Shown here piece by piece: positions 34,992 to 43,948 of a stretch of 64,000 bases of DNA. The position numbers and the translations under genes are program-made. Where the stretch lies: the NCBI GenBank assembly GCA_944321145.1, contig CALUKF010000004.1, positions 1 through 64,000 of the forward strand, in the 5' to 3' direction. Positions within the stretch are counted from its first letter, which is position 1; every line of letters begins with the position of its first letter. A model generated the notes under the pieces. It was not told the DNA's origin. It worked only from the letters and a program-made list of their open reading frames with translations, and searched no databases. Source of the DNA: an uncultured Odoribacter sp. (GTDB lineage Bacteria; Bacteroidota; Bacteroidia; Bacteroidales; Marinifilaceae).

Positions 34992-35687
34992 ATGGAAGTC
35001 AAAAAGTCACAAAAAGCAAATCTCGAATTGAAGAAAGGCGTTTTCTTCGAGATTGGTCTGACTTTGTCGCTGGCTGCATTGTTAGTCGCTTTCGAGTGGA
35101 AATCTTCCACAGAGGAAGTGGAACAATTCCAGACGGTTGCCGAAGAACAGATTGAGGAGGAAATCATTCCGATCACGCAGCAAATGATGAAACCGCCTCC
35201 ACCACCTCCACCAGCTCCGAAACTGACGGACCTGATTGAGATTGTGGAAGACGACACCATGATTGACGAGGATCTGGAAATTTTGGATGCAGAGGACGAC
35301 TCTGAAAACACGGAAGTTTCCGAATTTGACAGCGACATGTTCGGGGACTACGGAGATGAAGCTACGGGAGATTCTGAAGTCTTTATGGTAGTGGAAAACA
35401 TGCCTACTTTCAGCGGCGGAGACGTACAGAAATGGATTTCCAAGCATGTAAAATACCCGGTATTGGCTATGGAGAACGGTATCCAAGGCAAGGTGTACGT
35501 TCAGTTCGTGATCGAGCGGGATGGTTCTGTCTCCAACGTAAAGGTTGTAAGAGGTGTGGACTCTTCATTGGACAAAGAAGCCGTTCGCGTGGTGAAATCC
35601 ATGCCGAAATGGACCCCCGGGAAGCAGAGAGGCAAACCAGTGCGCGTTTCGTTCACATTGCCGATCAATTTCCAGTTAACAAATTAA
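34992..35687 (+). CDS. tonB: TonB energy-transducing protein
   Basis: TonB passes proton-motive energy from ExbBD in the inner membrane to outer-membrane transporters such as the two SusC proteins here. From 34992 the protein is 231 residues: MEVKKSQKANLELKKGVFFE leads into a single transmembrane helix (GLTLSLAALLVAFEW), a periplasmic proline run (KPPPPPPPAP), a long acidic linker (EDDTMIDEDLEILDAEDDSE) and the C-terminal domain (YPVLAMENGIQGKVYVQFVI, PKWTPGKQRGKPVRVSFTLP). The start at 34938 is rejected because the promoter lies between. The acidic linker is unusual in replacing the common Lys/Pro repeats. Confidence 0.92.
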   Translation: MEVKKSQKANLELKKGVFFEIGLTLSLAALLVAFEWKSSTEEVEQFQTVAEEQIEEEIIPITQQMMKPPPPPPPAPKLTDLIEIVEDDTMIDEDLEILDAEDDSENTEVSEFDSDMFGDYGDEATGDSEVFMVVENMPTFSGGDVQKWISKHVKYPVLAMENGIQGKVYVQFVIERDGSVSNVKVVRGVDSSLDKEAVRVVKSMPKWTPGKQRGKPVRVSFTLPINFQLTN

Positions 35688-35714
35688 TGGTTTAAAGGTT
35701 TAATGGAAAATAAG

Positions 35715-35746
35715 GGGCTGTCGCAATGTCAGCCCTTTATTATTTT
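35715..35746 (+). terminator. Terminator after tonB
   Basis: GGGCTG (35715-35720) pairs with CAGCCC (35730-35735) and is followed by TTTATTATTTT. It sits between tonB and hflX and so separates them. Confidence 0.75.
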
Positions 35747-35762
35747 ACCGCTTAAAACAAAT

Positions 35763-36983
35763 ATGTACATCACAAGCAAAGAAGCAGAAAAAGCCGTTTT
35801 GGTGGGAGTTGCCTTGCAGTCCAGAGGCGTCACCAACGAACAAATGCGTGAATATTTGGACGAATTGTCTTTCCTTGCCGAGACGGCAGGGGCGGAAACG
35901 GTGAAAATTTTCACCCAAAATTTGGAAAAACCGGTGCATGCCACCTTCATCGGACGGGGAAAATTGGAAGAAATCCATGCCTACACCGAGGAGCACGAAG
36001 TGGACATGATTATTTTCGATGACGAGCTGACGCCCACACAATTGCGCAACATTGAAGACATTTTCAAAGGCATCAAAGTGCTCGACCGCACCAACCTTAT
36101 TCTCGACATCTTTGCCAGCCGCGCACGCACTGCCCATGCCAAGACACAAGTGGAATTGGCTCAATACCAATACCTCCTCCCCCGGCTCACAGGCATGTGG
36201 ACTCACTTGGAACGCCAGAAGGAAGGAATCGGCTTGCGTGGTCCCGGCGAGACGGAAATCGAAACCGACCGCCGTATCATCCGCGACAAAATCACCCGCC
36301 TGAAAGAAGAACTGGCGCGCATCGCCCGCCAGAAAAGCATCCAGCGCAAAAACCGGGGCAAACTGGTACGGGTTGCCTTGGTCGGCTACACCAACGTAGG
36401 AAAATCCACCTTGATGAACCTCCTGAGCAAGTCCGATGTCTTTGCTGAAAACAAACTCTTTGCCACCCTTGACACCACCGTCCGCAAAATTGCCATCAAA
36501 AACGTCCCGCTCCTGTTGGCTGACACCGTTGGTTTTATCCGCAAGCTGCCCCACCACCTGATAGAATCCTTCAAATCGACCCTCGACGAAGTGCGCGAAG
36601 CAGACGTCATCCTCCACGTCGTGGACATTTCCCACCCACAGTTCGAGGAACAAATGCAAGTCGTAAACGAAACCCTCGCGGAGCTTTGCAAGGAGACAAA
36701 ACCCACCATCGTGGTATTCAACAAAATAGACGCATTCCGCTACGTTCAGAAGGACGAAGACGACCTGACACCCGTCCTGCGCGAAAACTACAGCCTCGAC
36801 GACCTGAAACAAATGTGGATGTCCAAACAAGGCGGCGAAACCGTCTACATCTCCGCAGCCAAAAAGGAGAACATCGAGGAACTGAAAGAAAAACTTTACG
36901 CCATCGTAAAGGAAATCCACTCCGCCCGTTTCCCCTACAACGACTTCCTGTACCAAGACTATGACGGGGAAATAGAGGAATAG
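35763..36983 (+). CDS. hflX: GTPase HflX
   Basis: HflX is a ribosome-splitting GTPase used under stress. The 406-residue protein from 35763 (MYITSKEAEKAVLVG) has an N-terminal HflX domain (ATFIGRGKLEEIHAY, FDDELTPTQLRNIE, FASRARTAHAKTQVELAQYQ), the glycine-rich GIGLRGPGETEIETDRR, and a GTPase domain with GYTNVGKST, DTVGFIRKLPHHLIESFKST and NKID. The frame to 35703 includes terminator sequence and is rejected. Two terminators follow the gene. Confidence 0.96.
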   Translation: MYITSKEAEKAVLVGVALQSRGVTNEQMREYLDELSFLAETAGAETVKIFTQNLEKPVHATFIGRGKLEEIHAYTEEHEVDMIIFDDELTPTQLRNIEDIFKGIKVLDRTNLILDIFASRARTAHAKTQVELAQYQYLLPRLTGMWTHLERQKEGIGLRGPGETEIETDRRIIRDKITRLKEELARIARQKSIQRKNRGKLVRVALVGYTNVGKSTLMNLLSKSDVFAENKLFATLDTTVRKIAIKNVPLLLADTVGFIRKLPHHLIESFKSTLDEVREADVILHVVDISHPQFEEQMQVVNETLAELCKETKPTIVVFNKIDAFRYVQKDEDDLTPVLRENYSLDDLKQMWMSKQGGETVYISAAKKENIEELKEKLYAIVKEIHSARFPYNDFLYQDYDGEIEE

Positions 36984-37001
36984 GTGCATAAAGATACTAA
37001 A

Positions 37002-37041
37002 AAGGGGCTGTACCCCCATAAACTGTACCCCTTCTTTTTTA
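37002..37041 (+). terminator. Terminator after hflX
   Basis: AAGGGG-CT-GTAC (from 37002) pairs with GTACCCCTT (37025-37033), then CTTTTTT. The stem has a 2-nt bulge. Confidence 0.75.
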
Positions 37042-37045
37042 ATCA

Positions 37046-37077
37046 CAAAGCCCCGGTTTTCAGAAGCCGGGGCTTTG
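37046..37077. terminator. Second, symmetrical terminator hairpin
   Basis: CAAAGCCCCGG (37046-37056) is perfectly inverted as CCGGGGCTTTG (37067-37077). A and T runs flank it, so it can act in both directions. Confidence 0.65.
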
Positions 37078-37123
37078 CGATATGAGGACGTGTCGTGATG
37101 AACGATGCGTCCTCTTTTTTGTG

Positions 37124-37475
37124 ATGGAGGGTTTTGGGAGATTTTCCCTGGCGTTCCCTTCCGTTTTCTTTGCCTTTCTCTGCCTTTTTCTTCCTTTTCC
37201 ATCTCATCCACCTTCGCTTCCCTGCCTTTCCCCCTCCCCTCGGACAGGCAAAAATTTTTATCCTTGTTTTTTATAACGAGTCATCTACTATTTTTTAACG
37301 TTAATGACTCGTAAGTGAATCGGAGATGACTCGTAGATGATAGTCGGAAGGGACGGGGAAAGGTGCTGAACATGAGGAAGAAAGGAGGAATGTCGAATAT
37401 TGGGCTGATTTTTCCGATTTTTGGGGTTTTTTCCCTGTTTTTTGAGGTATTTTTCCCCCGTTTTTTTGAGGGAGT
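37124..37475. repeat. 11-bp-unit array with phased T-tracts (array D)
   Basis: The gap between hflX and the TlpA-like gene can be cut into 32 consecutive 11-mers in one register. Clear runs: CTTTGCCTTTC TCTGCCTTTTT CTTCCTTTTCC (37168-37200); GTTAATGACTC GTAAGTGAATC GGAGATGACTC GTAGATGATAG (37300-37343), whose inverse GAGTCATCTAC lies at 37278; and T-tract units at 37406-37471 (ATTTTTGGGGT, TTTTTCCCTGT, TTTTTGAGGTA, TTTTTCCCCCG). T-runs repeating every 11 bp should curve the DNA. It is not homologous in sequence to the other arrays. It ends where an IS3 remnant begins. No protein gene is convincing here. Confidence 0.75.
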
Positions 37476-37623
37476 TGTGTCAAAATACTATCATAGTCTT
37501 TCGACAAATGGGCTATTGCCTCTTCTTGTTTTATACGGCTAACGGTGATGAGCCTTTGTTCGTAACTGTACTTCATAAAAAATACCCCAAAAGTTTTGTA
37601 TCTAACTTTTGGGGTGCAGTTCA
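37474..37623 (-). mobile_element. Remnant left end of an IS3-family (IS150-group) insertion sequence with truncated orfA
   Basis: On the minus strand, from 37623, TGAACTGCACCCCAAAAGTT begins a typical IS150-group terminal repeat; an inner copy AACTTTTGGGGT forms a hairpin with it. An ATG at 37576 opens a transposase N-terminus MKYSYEQRLITVSRIKQEEA followed by IAHLSKDYDS, the start of the OrfA helix-turn-helix. Similarity stops after about 30 codons, and the frame then runs into the 11-bp array. The rest of OrfA, OrfB and the right end are missing. The junction carries GTTGTGTCAAAATAC, also the end of the 29271-29366 element. Confidence 0.7.
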
Positions 37624-37650
37624 TTTTTTTAATACATTGCCATCTTACTT

Positions 37651-38844
37651 TTACGGGCAAATTTCTTCCAGCACGGCATCAAGGATTGCGCCGCGCATGT
37701 CGGTCTTGAAGATGCGTCCTTCTTTGTCCAGCAAGAGGCAAGTAGGGACGCCGGTCACGTTGTACATTTGGGTGACGGGACCATCAAACATCAGCGGATC
37801 GCAGAGTTGCGTCCATGCCATGTTTTCCTCGCGGACGGCTTTTTCCCAATCGCTCTGCTTGTTGTCGATGGAGATGCTGACAATCTCAAAACCCTTGTCC
37901 TTGTAGGTTTCGTAGACATGGCGCAAGTGGGGGATTTCACCCCGACAAGGTCCGCACCAAGATGCCCAAAATTCCAGCATCACGTATTTCCCCTCAGGCA
38001 CATAGTCGGCAAGACGCACTTTCTCCCCTTTCAGATTAATCAGCTCGATGTCCCGGTATTTGCTCCCTAATGCCAAAGGCTTTGCTTTTTCGGCTTTGGC
38101 GACAAATTCATCGGCTTTCTCCGGATGGGCAGCCCAGCCTTTGCGGATGATGCCCTCCAATTCGTCGATTTGCGAAGCGGTCAGGTTGACGTACATGCCT
38201 TCTACGAATTGACTGGCAAGGTCGTAAGCCACGATGGATGACGGATGACGCACAATGAAAGCCCATTGGGCTGCCTGCTTTGCCTGGTCTAAGACTGCCA
38301 TCCGACGGGCAAGGCCGATGCCCTCTTCCGTATGGAATACCCCGTCCAACGCAGGAAGGTGGTAAACTTCCATGTATTCGTTATAGATTTCGCTGTACTG
38401 ATGGTCAAGTTCGCGATTCTCTGCCTGATACTGCAGGAAGAGGTCTTGGGAGGCCGAGCCCGTCACCACGGCTTCCCGCACAGGACGGTCTTGCCGCCAA
38501 TAATAAGTCGGCAGGCTGTCGATGTGCCCGGAAAAAGTGATGGCGGAGTTCTCCAAATAGAATTTGCTCGCCAAAAGGTCTTCTTCATTCCCTTCCCCAA
38601 CGGGGTCGATGACCAGCATGTACATGCCGGGATATTCCACCCGACCTTTCATGAGGAACTGCCCGTTGCGGATAACCGCACTGTCTATCGTCACGGGCGG
38701 GTAAGCATAAGCATCCATGAGAGCCGCTTTCATGCCGTCTGCCTCGCCGGCAATTTTGCCACGCAGGAGATAGCCGTCTTCCTTGCCCCGGCAAGCTGCC
38801 AGGGCTAAGAGAAGCATAAATGGATAAATTACAATTTTCTTCAT
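37651..38844 (-). CDS. TlpA-like thioredoxin lipoprotein with DUF4369-type N-terminus
   Basis: This 397-residue lipoprotein (lipobox LAAC after PFMLLLALA) has an N-terminal beta domain (GYLLRGKIAGEADGMKAALM), a helical middle, and a C-terminal thioredoxin fold with redox motif FWASWCGPCRGEIPHL near residue 300 and cis-Pro loop VTGVPTCLLLDKEG. TlpA-like proteins reduce periplasmic disulfides or thioethers. It is the last gene of the second SusC/SusD locus (2 nt after SusD), where such proteins are common; it may reduce a disulfide-bearing substrate. Confidence 0.92.
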   Translation of the reverse strand: MKKIVIYPFMLLLALAACRGKEDGYLLRGKIAGEADGMKAALMDAYAYPPVTIDSAVIRNGQFLMKGRVEYPGMYMLVIDPVGEGNEEDLLASKFYLENSAITFSGHIDSLPTYYWRQDRPVREAVVTGSASQDLFLQYQAENRELDHQYSEIYNEYMEVYHLPALDGVFHTEEGIGLARRMAVLDQAKQAAQWAFIVRHPSSIVAYDLASQFVEGMYVNLTASQIDELEGIIRKGWAAHPEKADEFVAKAEKAKPLALGSKYRDIELINLKGEKVRLADYVPEGKYVMLEFWASWCGPCRGEIPHLRHVYETYKDKGFEIVSISIDNKQSDWEKAVREENMAWTQLCDPLMFDGPVTQMYNVTGVPTCLLLDKEGRIFKTDMRGAILDAVLEEICP

Positions 38845-38845
38845 A

Positions 38846-40255
38846 TCAATATTCTGGATTTTGTTCTAACAATTTGTTCCCGGAGAGGGCTTTTTCGGGT
38901 ATCGGAAGGACAAGTTGCCACGGGCGGGCAAGCGTGGATTTCACTGCGCCATATTCCAAGTCGCCGTTGGCAGTGTAGCGCACAAGGTCAAACCATTCTT
39001 CCCCGTTCTCTGCCACAAGTTCCAGCCATTTGTGCTGGCGGATGGCTTCGAGCAATTCGTTGTCAGGAATATTGTCCACCAAGGTTTCCGGATAGCCGGC
39101 GCGGTCGGTAACCACCTTCAGGCTGGCACGGGCTGCCGCGTAATGCGATGCGCCCTGCCGGGCTTCCGCCTCTGCATGAATGAGGTACACTTCTGCCAGG
39201 CGCATAAAGATATAACCGTTGCCGATTCCAGAATATTCATCCACTCTGTAAGGATATTTTCCGTTACCGGTCAAGGACATGTAAGATTGGAAGGTCGCCT
39301 CGTAACGGGAATCAGCGGGAATGCCTGCCTGAGCAGCCCAAGCGTTGGCAATGGATGCCGTGTAAACACCTACGGTCGTGCGGTCGATGCTGATGTTGCA
39401 AGACTCAACATTTCCCTCAGTATAAGGCGCAAAGAGAGTTTCCGGGTGCATGTAGTGCTGTTGGAACAATTGCGTCCAGTCATTGTATTCCAATTCATAG
39501 CCATACATGGGTGCCTCGTTGATGACTTCTTGGGCAATGCGGGCAGCTTCCGGATAATTCTTTTGGTAAAGCAGCACCCTTGCCATCAAGGCTTTTGCCG
39601 TCAGGCGCGAAACGCGGTCGTGCATCATGACAAACTCCGGGACGGTCTTGGCTGCCTCCTCCAAGTCTTGCAAAATGAAGACATAGCAATCTGCCACCTT
39701 GTCCCGCTCGGCAATCGGCGTGTCCGAACGGTAAGGCGCCTTGCGCAACACGATGCCTAAATCAGAACCCTCGTCATAGAATTGCCCAAACTGCCGGAGG
39801 AGCATGAAATGCGCCATTGCCCGGTGGAATTTGCATTCGCCGATGATTTCCACATTGCGCACAGAGTCGATGCCCACGGCACGACCGGCTTCCAACGCTT
39901 CAATCAGGTAGTTGGCAGCATTGATAATGGCGTAGTTGGCACTATAGAAATCCTGCACGGCGATATTGTTCTCCATCACCTCGTTGGTAGAGAAACCCTC
40001 GATTCCGGAAACGCCCAAATTGGCAGTAAGCCCGCCGGAAAGAACGGAAACATGCACCCGGAAAGGCGAAATACCCCACGCACGCCACCCTTGGTATACG
40101 CCGTTCAAGGCTTGCTCGGCACTTTTGGGCGTGGTAATGTAATTCTCTTCATCCAGCTGGTACTGCGGCTGGATTTCATCGATATTATTCATCAGATCGC
40201 AAGCCGAAAAAGCGACGATGCCGATGAGCAGGCTGAAAATGTATTTCAATTTCAT
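38846..40255 (-). CDS. SusD/RagB-family lipoprotein of locus 2
   Basis: This is a 469-residue surface lipoprotein with lipobox FSAC (LIGIVAFSACDLMNN). SusD-type features: TTPKSAEQALNGVYQGWRAW near residue 45, IGECKFHRAMAHFMLLRQFG near 140, RLAEVYLIHAEAEARQGASH and a C-terminal VLPIPEKALSGNKLLEQNPE. It caps the SusC barrel upstream in the operon. The substrate is not known; no glycoside hydrolase is next to it. Confidence 0.94.
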   Translation of the reverse strand: MKLKYIFSLLIGIVAFSACDLMNNIDEIQPQYQLDEENYITTPKSAEQALNGVYQGWRAWGISPFRVHVSVLSGGLTANLGVSGIEGFSTNEVMENNIAVQDFYSANYAIINAANYLIEALEAGRAVGIDSVRNVEIIGECKFHRAMAHFMLLRQFGQFYDEGSDLGIVLRKAPYRSDTPIAERDKVADCYVFILQDLEEAAKTVPEFVMMHDRVSRLTAKALMARVLLYQKNYPEAARIAQEVINEAPMYGYELEYNDWTQLFQQHYMHPETLFAPYTEGNVESCNISIDRTTVGVYTASIANAWAAQAGIPADSRYEATFQSYMSLTGNGKYPYRVDEYSGIGNGYIFMRLAEVYLIHAEAEARQGASHYAAARASLKVVTDRAGYPETLVDNIPDNELLEAIRQHKWLELVAENGEEWFDLVRYTANGDLEYGAVKSTLARPWQLVLPIPEKALSGNKLLEQNPEY

Positions 40256-40281
40256 AACGAATTCATTTAATAAGTTTCACA

Positions 40282-43200
40282 TTAAAATTCTACTCTCACG
40301 CCAACGGAGAAAGTTTTACTCAAAGGATAGGGGTCGCTATTGGTCGTATAACCACCCAAACCTGCGCTCGTATCCAGCACTTCCGGATCCAATCCCGGCC
40401 ATTGGGTCAGCGTCCAGATATTGCTCAACGAGGCAAAGATTTGTGCCGAGGAGATATTGATTTTGCGCAAGACGCTTTGCGGCACGTTGTAGGACAAGTT
40501 GATGTTTTTCAACCTCAAATAAGAGGTGTTGAATACATATTTGTCTGACGTTCGGGAATTGCCGTTGGGGTCACCCACCACCAAACGGGCATACCGGGCA
40601 TCCGTATGTTCCGGCGTCCACGTGTTTCCATAAAGTTCCCGGTAAATGCTGTTTCCCAACGAGCCATAGGCATCAATGGACAGCTGGTCTAAAAGCGCCT
40701 TGGTACCTTGTGAGAACTGGAAAGCAAAGGTCAATGCAAAATCTTTATACGTGAGCGTATTGACAAATCCGCCAAAGAATCGCGGTTCCGGACGGGCAAT
40801 GATGACCTGGTCGTCGGCAGTAATGGTGCCGTCGCCATCAAAATCTTTGAATTTGTAGTCGCCTGCCCCGGTGCCCGCTTCTTGGTAATAGTAGACATTC
40901 GGATTCTTGGCATGGGCGGCTTCGTTCAACAATGCCACTTCCTCATCCGACTGGAAAATCTTCTCCACCACATAGCCTTGCAGCAATCCGGCAGGTTCCC
41001 CTTCTACGTATGCACGGGTCTGGTATTCGTTCAGATTGGCATTGTTGAACTTCTCCACCCGGTTGCGGTTGAAGGAAAGGTTGAATTTGGAATTCCATGT
41101 GAAATGCTCGTTTTGAATAATGTAAGCCCCAATTTCAAACTCCAATCCGTGGTTTGACATATCGATAAGGTTCGAGTAGAAGGTTGTCGCTCCAGTCTCA
41201 AACGGCAGCGGCGAAGGCGCCAACGCCCCATCCGTAAAGCGGTAATAAGCATCGATGCTGCCATAAAGCCGATAGTCAAAGAAAGAGAAGTCGATACCTC
41301 CGTTATACTCCGTGGTCATTTCCCACTTCACATCCCGGTTGGGGAAGGTTGTGCTGGGAATAATGCCTGCCTGGCCTTCATACAACACGTTGCTGCTCCG
41401 GGTAAAGAACTGGCGATAAGTAAAGTCTGCCACATTTGTCGAACCGGTCTGACCGATACTGAAACGCAATTTCAGGTCGCTCACAAAGTCTGCATTCTCC
41501 ATGAATTTTTCCTGGCTCATCCGCCAACCCAAAGAAAGGGCAGGGAAATAAGCACGTTTGTTGCCGGGACCGAATTTAGAAGAGACGTCCGAACGGAAAT
41601 TGAACTCTGCCAAATACTTCTCGTCGTAATTATAGCTCACACGGGCGAACACGGAATTCAAGCCGCTGCTGCCCTTCGTGCCTGTCCAAGCCTCAGCGCT
41701 CCCCGCAGAGGAAATGTTGGTCATCACGTCGTCGTCCGGGAAATTGGTAAACATGTACATGCTGCTTTCCGTGAACGTCCTGTCCCAGGCATAGCCTGCC
41801 ATGAAAGCAAGGCGGTGCTTGTCCAGATCCAGATTGTAGTCTGCCCGGAAAGTCACAGACGTATTCGCCACCTGCGTCCGGCTATCCGTCATGGTGTTCA
41901 GCGGATCCTCACCTAGTGCCGCCATGTAGTCCATTGAATAACTGGGGTTAAAGGAATTCAGGTGGTCATCAAAAAGCGAAATATTAATGTCGCCCCTGAT
42001 TTTCAGATTGTCGATAAGCTCAACCTCCAGATAGCTGCTCCCGATAAACTGCGAGGAATTGTTGCAGTTCTGCTTCTGGCGGCTGGCAACCGGATTGGCT
42101 AAATCCGACTCCGAAAAATACATGAATGAGCCGTCACCCGTGCCCCAAGTGCCATCCTCGTTCTTCACGGGCACATCAGGACGGAAAGTCCACTCTTTCG
42201 TGGCATACATATATGAGAGGTCACTGCCCAAGCGACGCTTGGAATAGGTGTAATTCAACGAACCGCCCGCTTTAAAGCGTTTGGAAATGTCAGAATCCAC
42301 AGCAATGCGCGCGCCATAACGTTCCAGCTTGTCGTTGATTTGCGTCCCCTCCTGATTGATGGCATTAAACGTAAAAGAATAATTGGTGCTTTCCGAACCA
42401 CCTGAAATGCCTACGTTGTAAGCATGGGTAATGGCATTTTTGTTCTGCGTCTCCTTCACCCAATCGGTATCTGCCGTGCCGAAATAATCCTCATTGATGC
42501 CATTGTAGTCATAGCCGACAACCGTCATCATCCAAGGGTCATTGGGGTCATAAATAGGCGTAACGCCTAAATTGACGTATGGCACCATCATCATTTCCGA
42601 CGTCATCTCATCCATAAAACCGGGAGAATAGGCAAGCATGTTATTCGGATCGACATGCCCGGCTGCCACGGCATCCACTGTCCCCTGCAACAATTGGTCT
42701 TGCAGGTCAATAAATTCCCTACGGTTCAACGGTTTGTATTTCTTCACCGGATTGGCGACCGACAGGGTATAGCTTGCCTGGATACGCATTTTCTGGTTGC
42801 GCTGCCCATTGACCGTATTGATAATCACCACGCCGTTCGCCCCACGCGACCCGTAAATAGAGGTAGCGGCTGCGTCTTTCAGCACATCAATGCTCTTGAT
42901 GTCGTTAGGCGAAATCGTTAACAAAGGATTCATGCCGTCAGCATCTTTTGTCAGGAAGAAAGGCACACCGTCAATGACATACAGCGGCTCATTCGTGCTG
43001 CCGGACACGGGGGAAGTTATGCCTCGCACATTGAGTGTAGCGGCTGCTCCCGGCTTGCCGGAACTCTGTTGCACCAACACACCTTTCATCGCGCCACCCA
43101 GCATATTGTCGATGGTCGTCGCCCCGTTAGTGAATTTTTCCATGTCCTCGGCGGTCACAGAAGTCACGGCACTTGTCACGTCACGTTTGGATTTCGTGCC

Positions 43201-43851
43201 ATAACCAATCACCACAACATCCTGCAACTGGGTCTGTTCCTCTGCCAGCACCACGTCATGCACTTGGTCTGCCAGCGCGTCAAACGCATACTTCACCGAT
43301 TGCATACCCACAAAACTGTAGGTGATTTCCACCGCCGTGCCTTTGGGCAGTGCAAGTTGGTAACAACCGTCGATGTCGGTCGCCGTGCCCGTCGTCGTAT
43401 TGCCGATGATGACGGTCACTCCCGGCAGGGGCATGCCCCTTTTGTCTTTCACGGTGCCGCTCAATTTTACCGTCTCGGTCTGCGACTGCGGCACAGCAGG
43501 ACGCATCGTGATGTAAATCACATCTCCCTCGAAAGTCGCTTGGCAGGGCGTGTCGCGGAAAAGGTCTTCCAGCAAATCCCCCACATTCTGGTTCTCCACG
43601 TGAATATCCATAGGACGGATGCCCTGAATATCCCGTTCGTTGTAGACAAAACGCAACCCCGTTTGTTTCCATATCTCTTGGAAGAGCGTGTTCACCGTAC
43701 ACTGCCTCAAGTCCAACGATACGGTTTGTTGTTGCGAATAACCTGTCGCATGGGCTCCCCATACGAACGCCAGCATGAAAATGAAAAATAACTTCATGGC
43801 TTTGTGAATTAGATTACAATTCATAAATTTGCTTTTTAAATGGTTTGACAT
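40282..43851 (-). CDS. SusC-family TonB-dependent transducer with N-terminal STN domain
   Basis: This 1189-residue outer-membrane transporter has a signal peptide (MKLFFIFMLAFVWGAHA) and then an STN/secretin domain (VSLDLRQCTVNTLFQEIWKQ to about residue 110), which in this class contacts a FecR anti-sigma factor. A carboxypeptidase-like domain (GTVKDKRGMPLPGVTVIIGN), TonB-box region QLQDVVVIGYG, plug (VLKDAAATSIYGSRGANGVV) and barrel follow, ending FSVGVRVEF. The adjoining FecR and ECF sigma genes fit substrate-induced signalling across the envelope. The start is uncertain among ATGs at 43851, 43824 and 43797. Confidence 0.95.
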   Translation of the reverse strand: MSNHLKSKFMNCNLIHKAMKLFFIFMLAFVWGAHATGYSQQQTVSLDLRQCTVNTLFQEIWKQTGLRFVYNERDIQGIRPMDIHVENQNVGDLLEDLFRDTPCQATFEGDVIYITMRPAVPQSQTETVKLSGTVKDKRGMPLPGVTVIIGNTTTGTATDIDGCYQLALPKGTAVEITYSFVGMQSVKYAFDALADQVHDVVLAEEQTQLQDVVVIGYGTKSKRDVTSAVTSVTAEDMEKFTNGATTIDNMLGGAMKGVLVQQSSGKPGAAATLNVRGITSPVSGSTNEPLYVIDGVPFFLTKDADGMNPLLTISPNDIKSIDVLKDAAATSIYGSRGANGVVIINTVNGQRNQKMRIQASYTLSVANPVKKYKPLNRREFIDLQDQLLQGTVDAVAAGHVDPNNMLAYSPGFMDEMTSEMMMVPYVNLGVTPIYDPNDPWMMTVVGYDYNGINEDYFGTADTDWVKETQNKNAITHAYNVGISGGSESTNYSFTFNAINQEGTQINDKLERYGARIAVDSDISKRFKAGGSLNYTYSKRRLGSDLSYMYATKEWTFRPDVPVKNEDGTWGTGDGSFMYFSESDLANPVASRQKQNCNNSSQFIGSSYLEVELIDNLKIRGDINISLFDDHLNSFNPSYSMDYMAALGEDPLNTMTDSRTQVANTSVTFRADYNLDLDKHRLAFMAGYAWDRTFTESSMYMFTNFPDDDVMTNISSAGSAEAWTGTKGSSGLNSVFARVSYNYDEKYLAEFNFRSDVSSKFGPGNKRAYFPALSLGWRMSQEKFMENADFVSDLKLRFSIGQTGSTNVADFTYRQFFTRSSNVLYEGQAGIIPSTTFPNRDVKWEMTTEYNGGIDFSFFDYRLYGSIDAYYRFTDGALAPSPLPFETGATTFYSNLIDMSNHGLEFEIGAYIIQNEHFTWNSKFNLSFNRNRVEKFNNANLNEYQTRAYVEGEPAGLLQGYVVEKIFQSDEEVALLNEAAHAKNPNVYYYQEAGTGAGDYKFKDFDGDGTITADDQVIIARPEPRFFGGFVNTLTYKDFALTFAFQFSQGTKALLDQLSIDAYGSLGNSIYRELYGNTWTPEHTDARYARLVVGDPNGNSRTSDKYVFNTSYLRLKNINLSYNVPQSVLRKINISSAQIFASLSNIWTLTQWPGLDPEVLDTSAGLGGYTTNSDPYPLSKTFSVGVRVEF

Positions 43852-43948
43852 GTGATGTTCCGGCGCCTTGCCTTTTTGCCGGAATATCCTTTCTTCTCAC
43901 AGCCGGGGATGCGCCACATTCCCGGCTTTTATGGTGTTACACTTACTT

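Noticed and set aside
35703-35762. Longer hflX start at 35703
   Set aside because: The extra codons lie across the tonB terminator hairpin, and the family begins near MYITSKEAEK.
37082-37314. Two short plus-strand frames with hydrophobic Phe/Leu/Pro-rich products
   Set aside because: They come from the pyrimidine-rich 11-bp array; there is no ribosome-binding site and no domain.
37301-37660. A 119-residue protein covering the IS3 remnant
   Set aside because: Only about 30 codons from 37576 resemble OrfA. The rest translates the 11-bp array and the flanks, so it is treated as a transposase relic.
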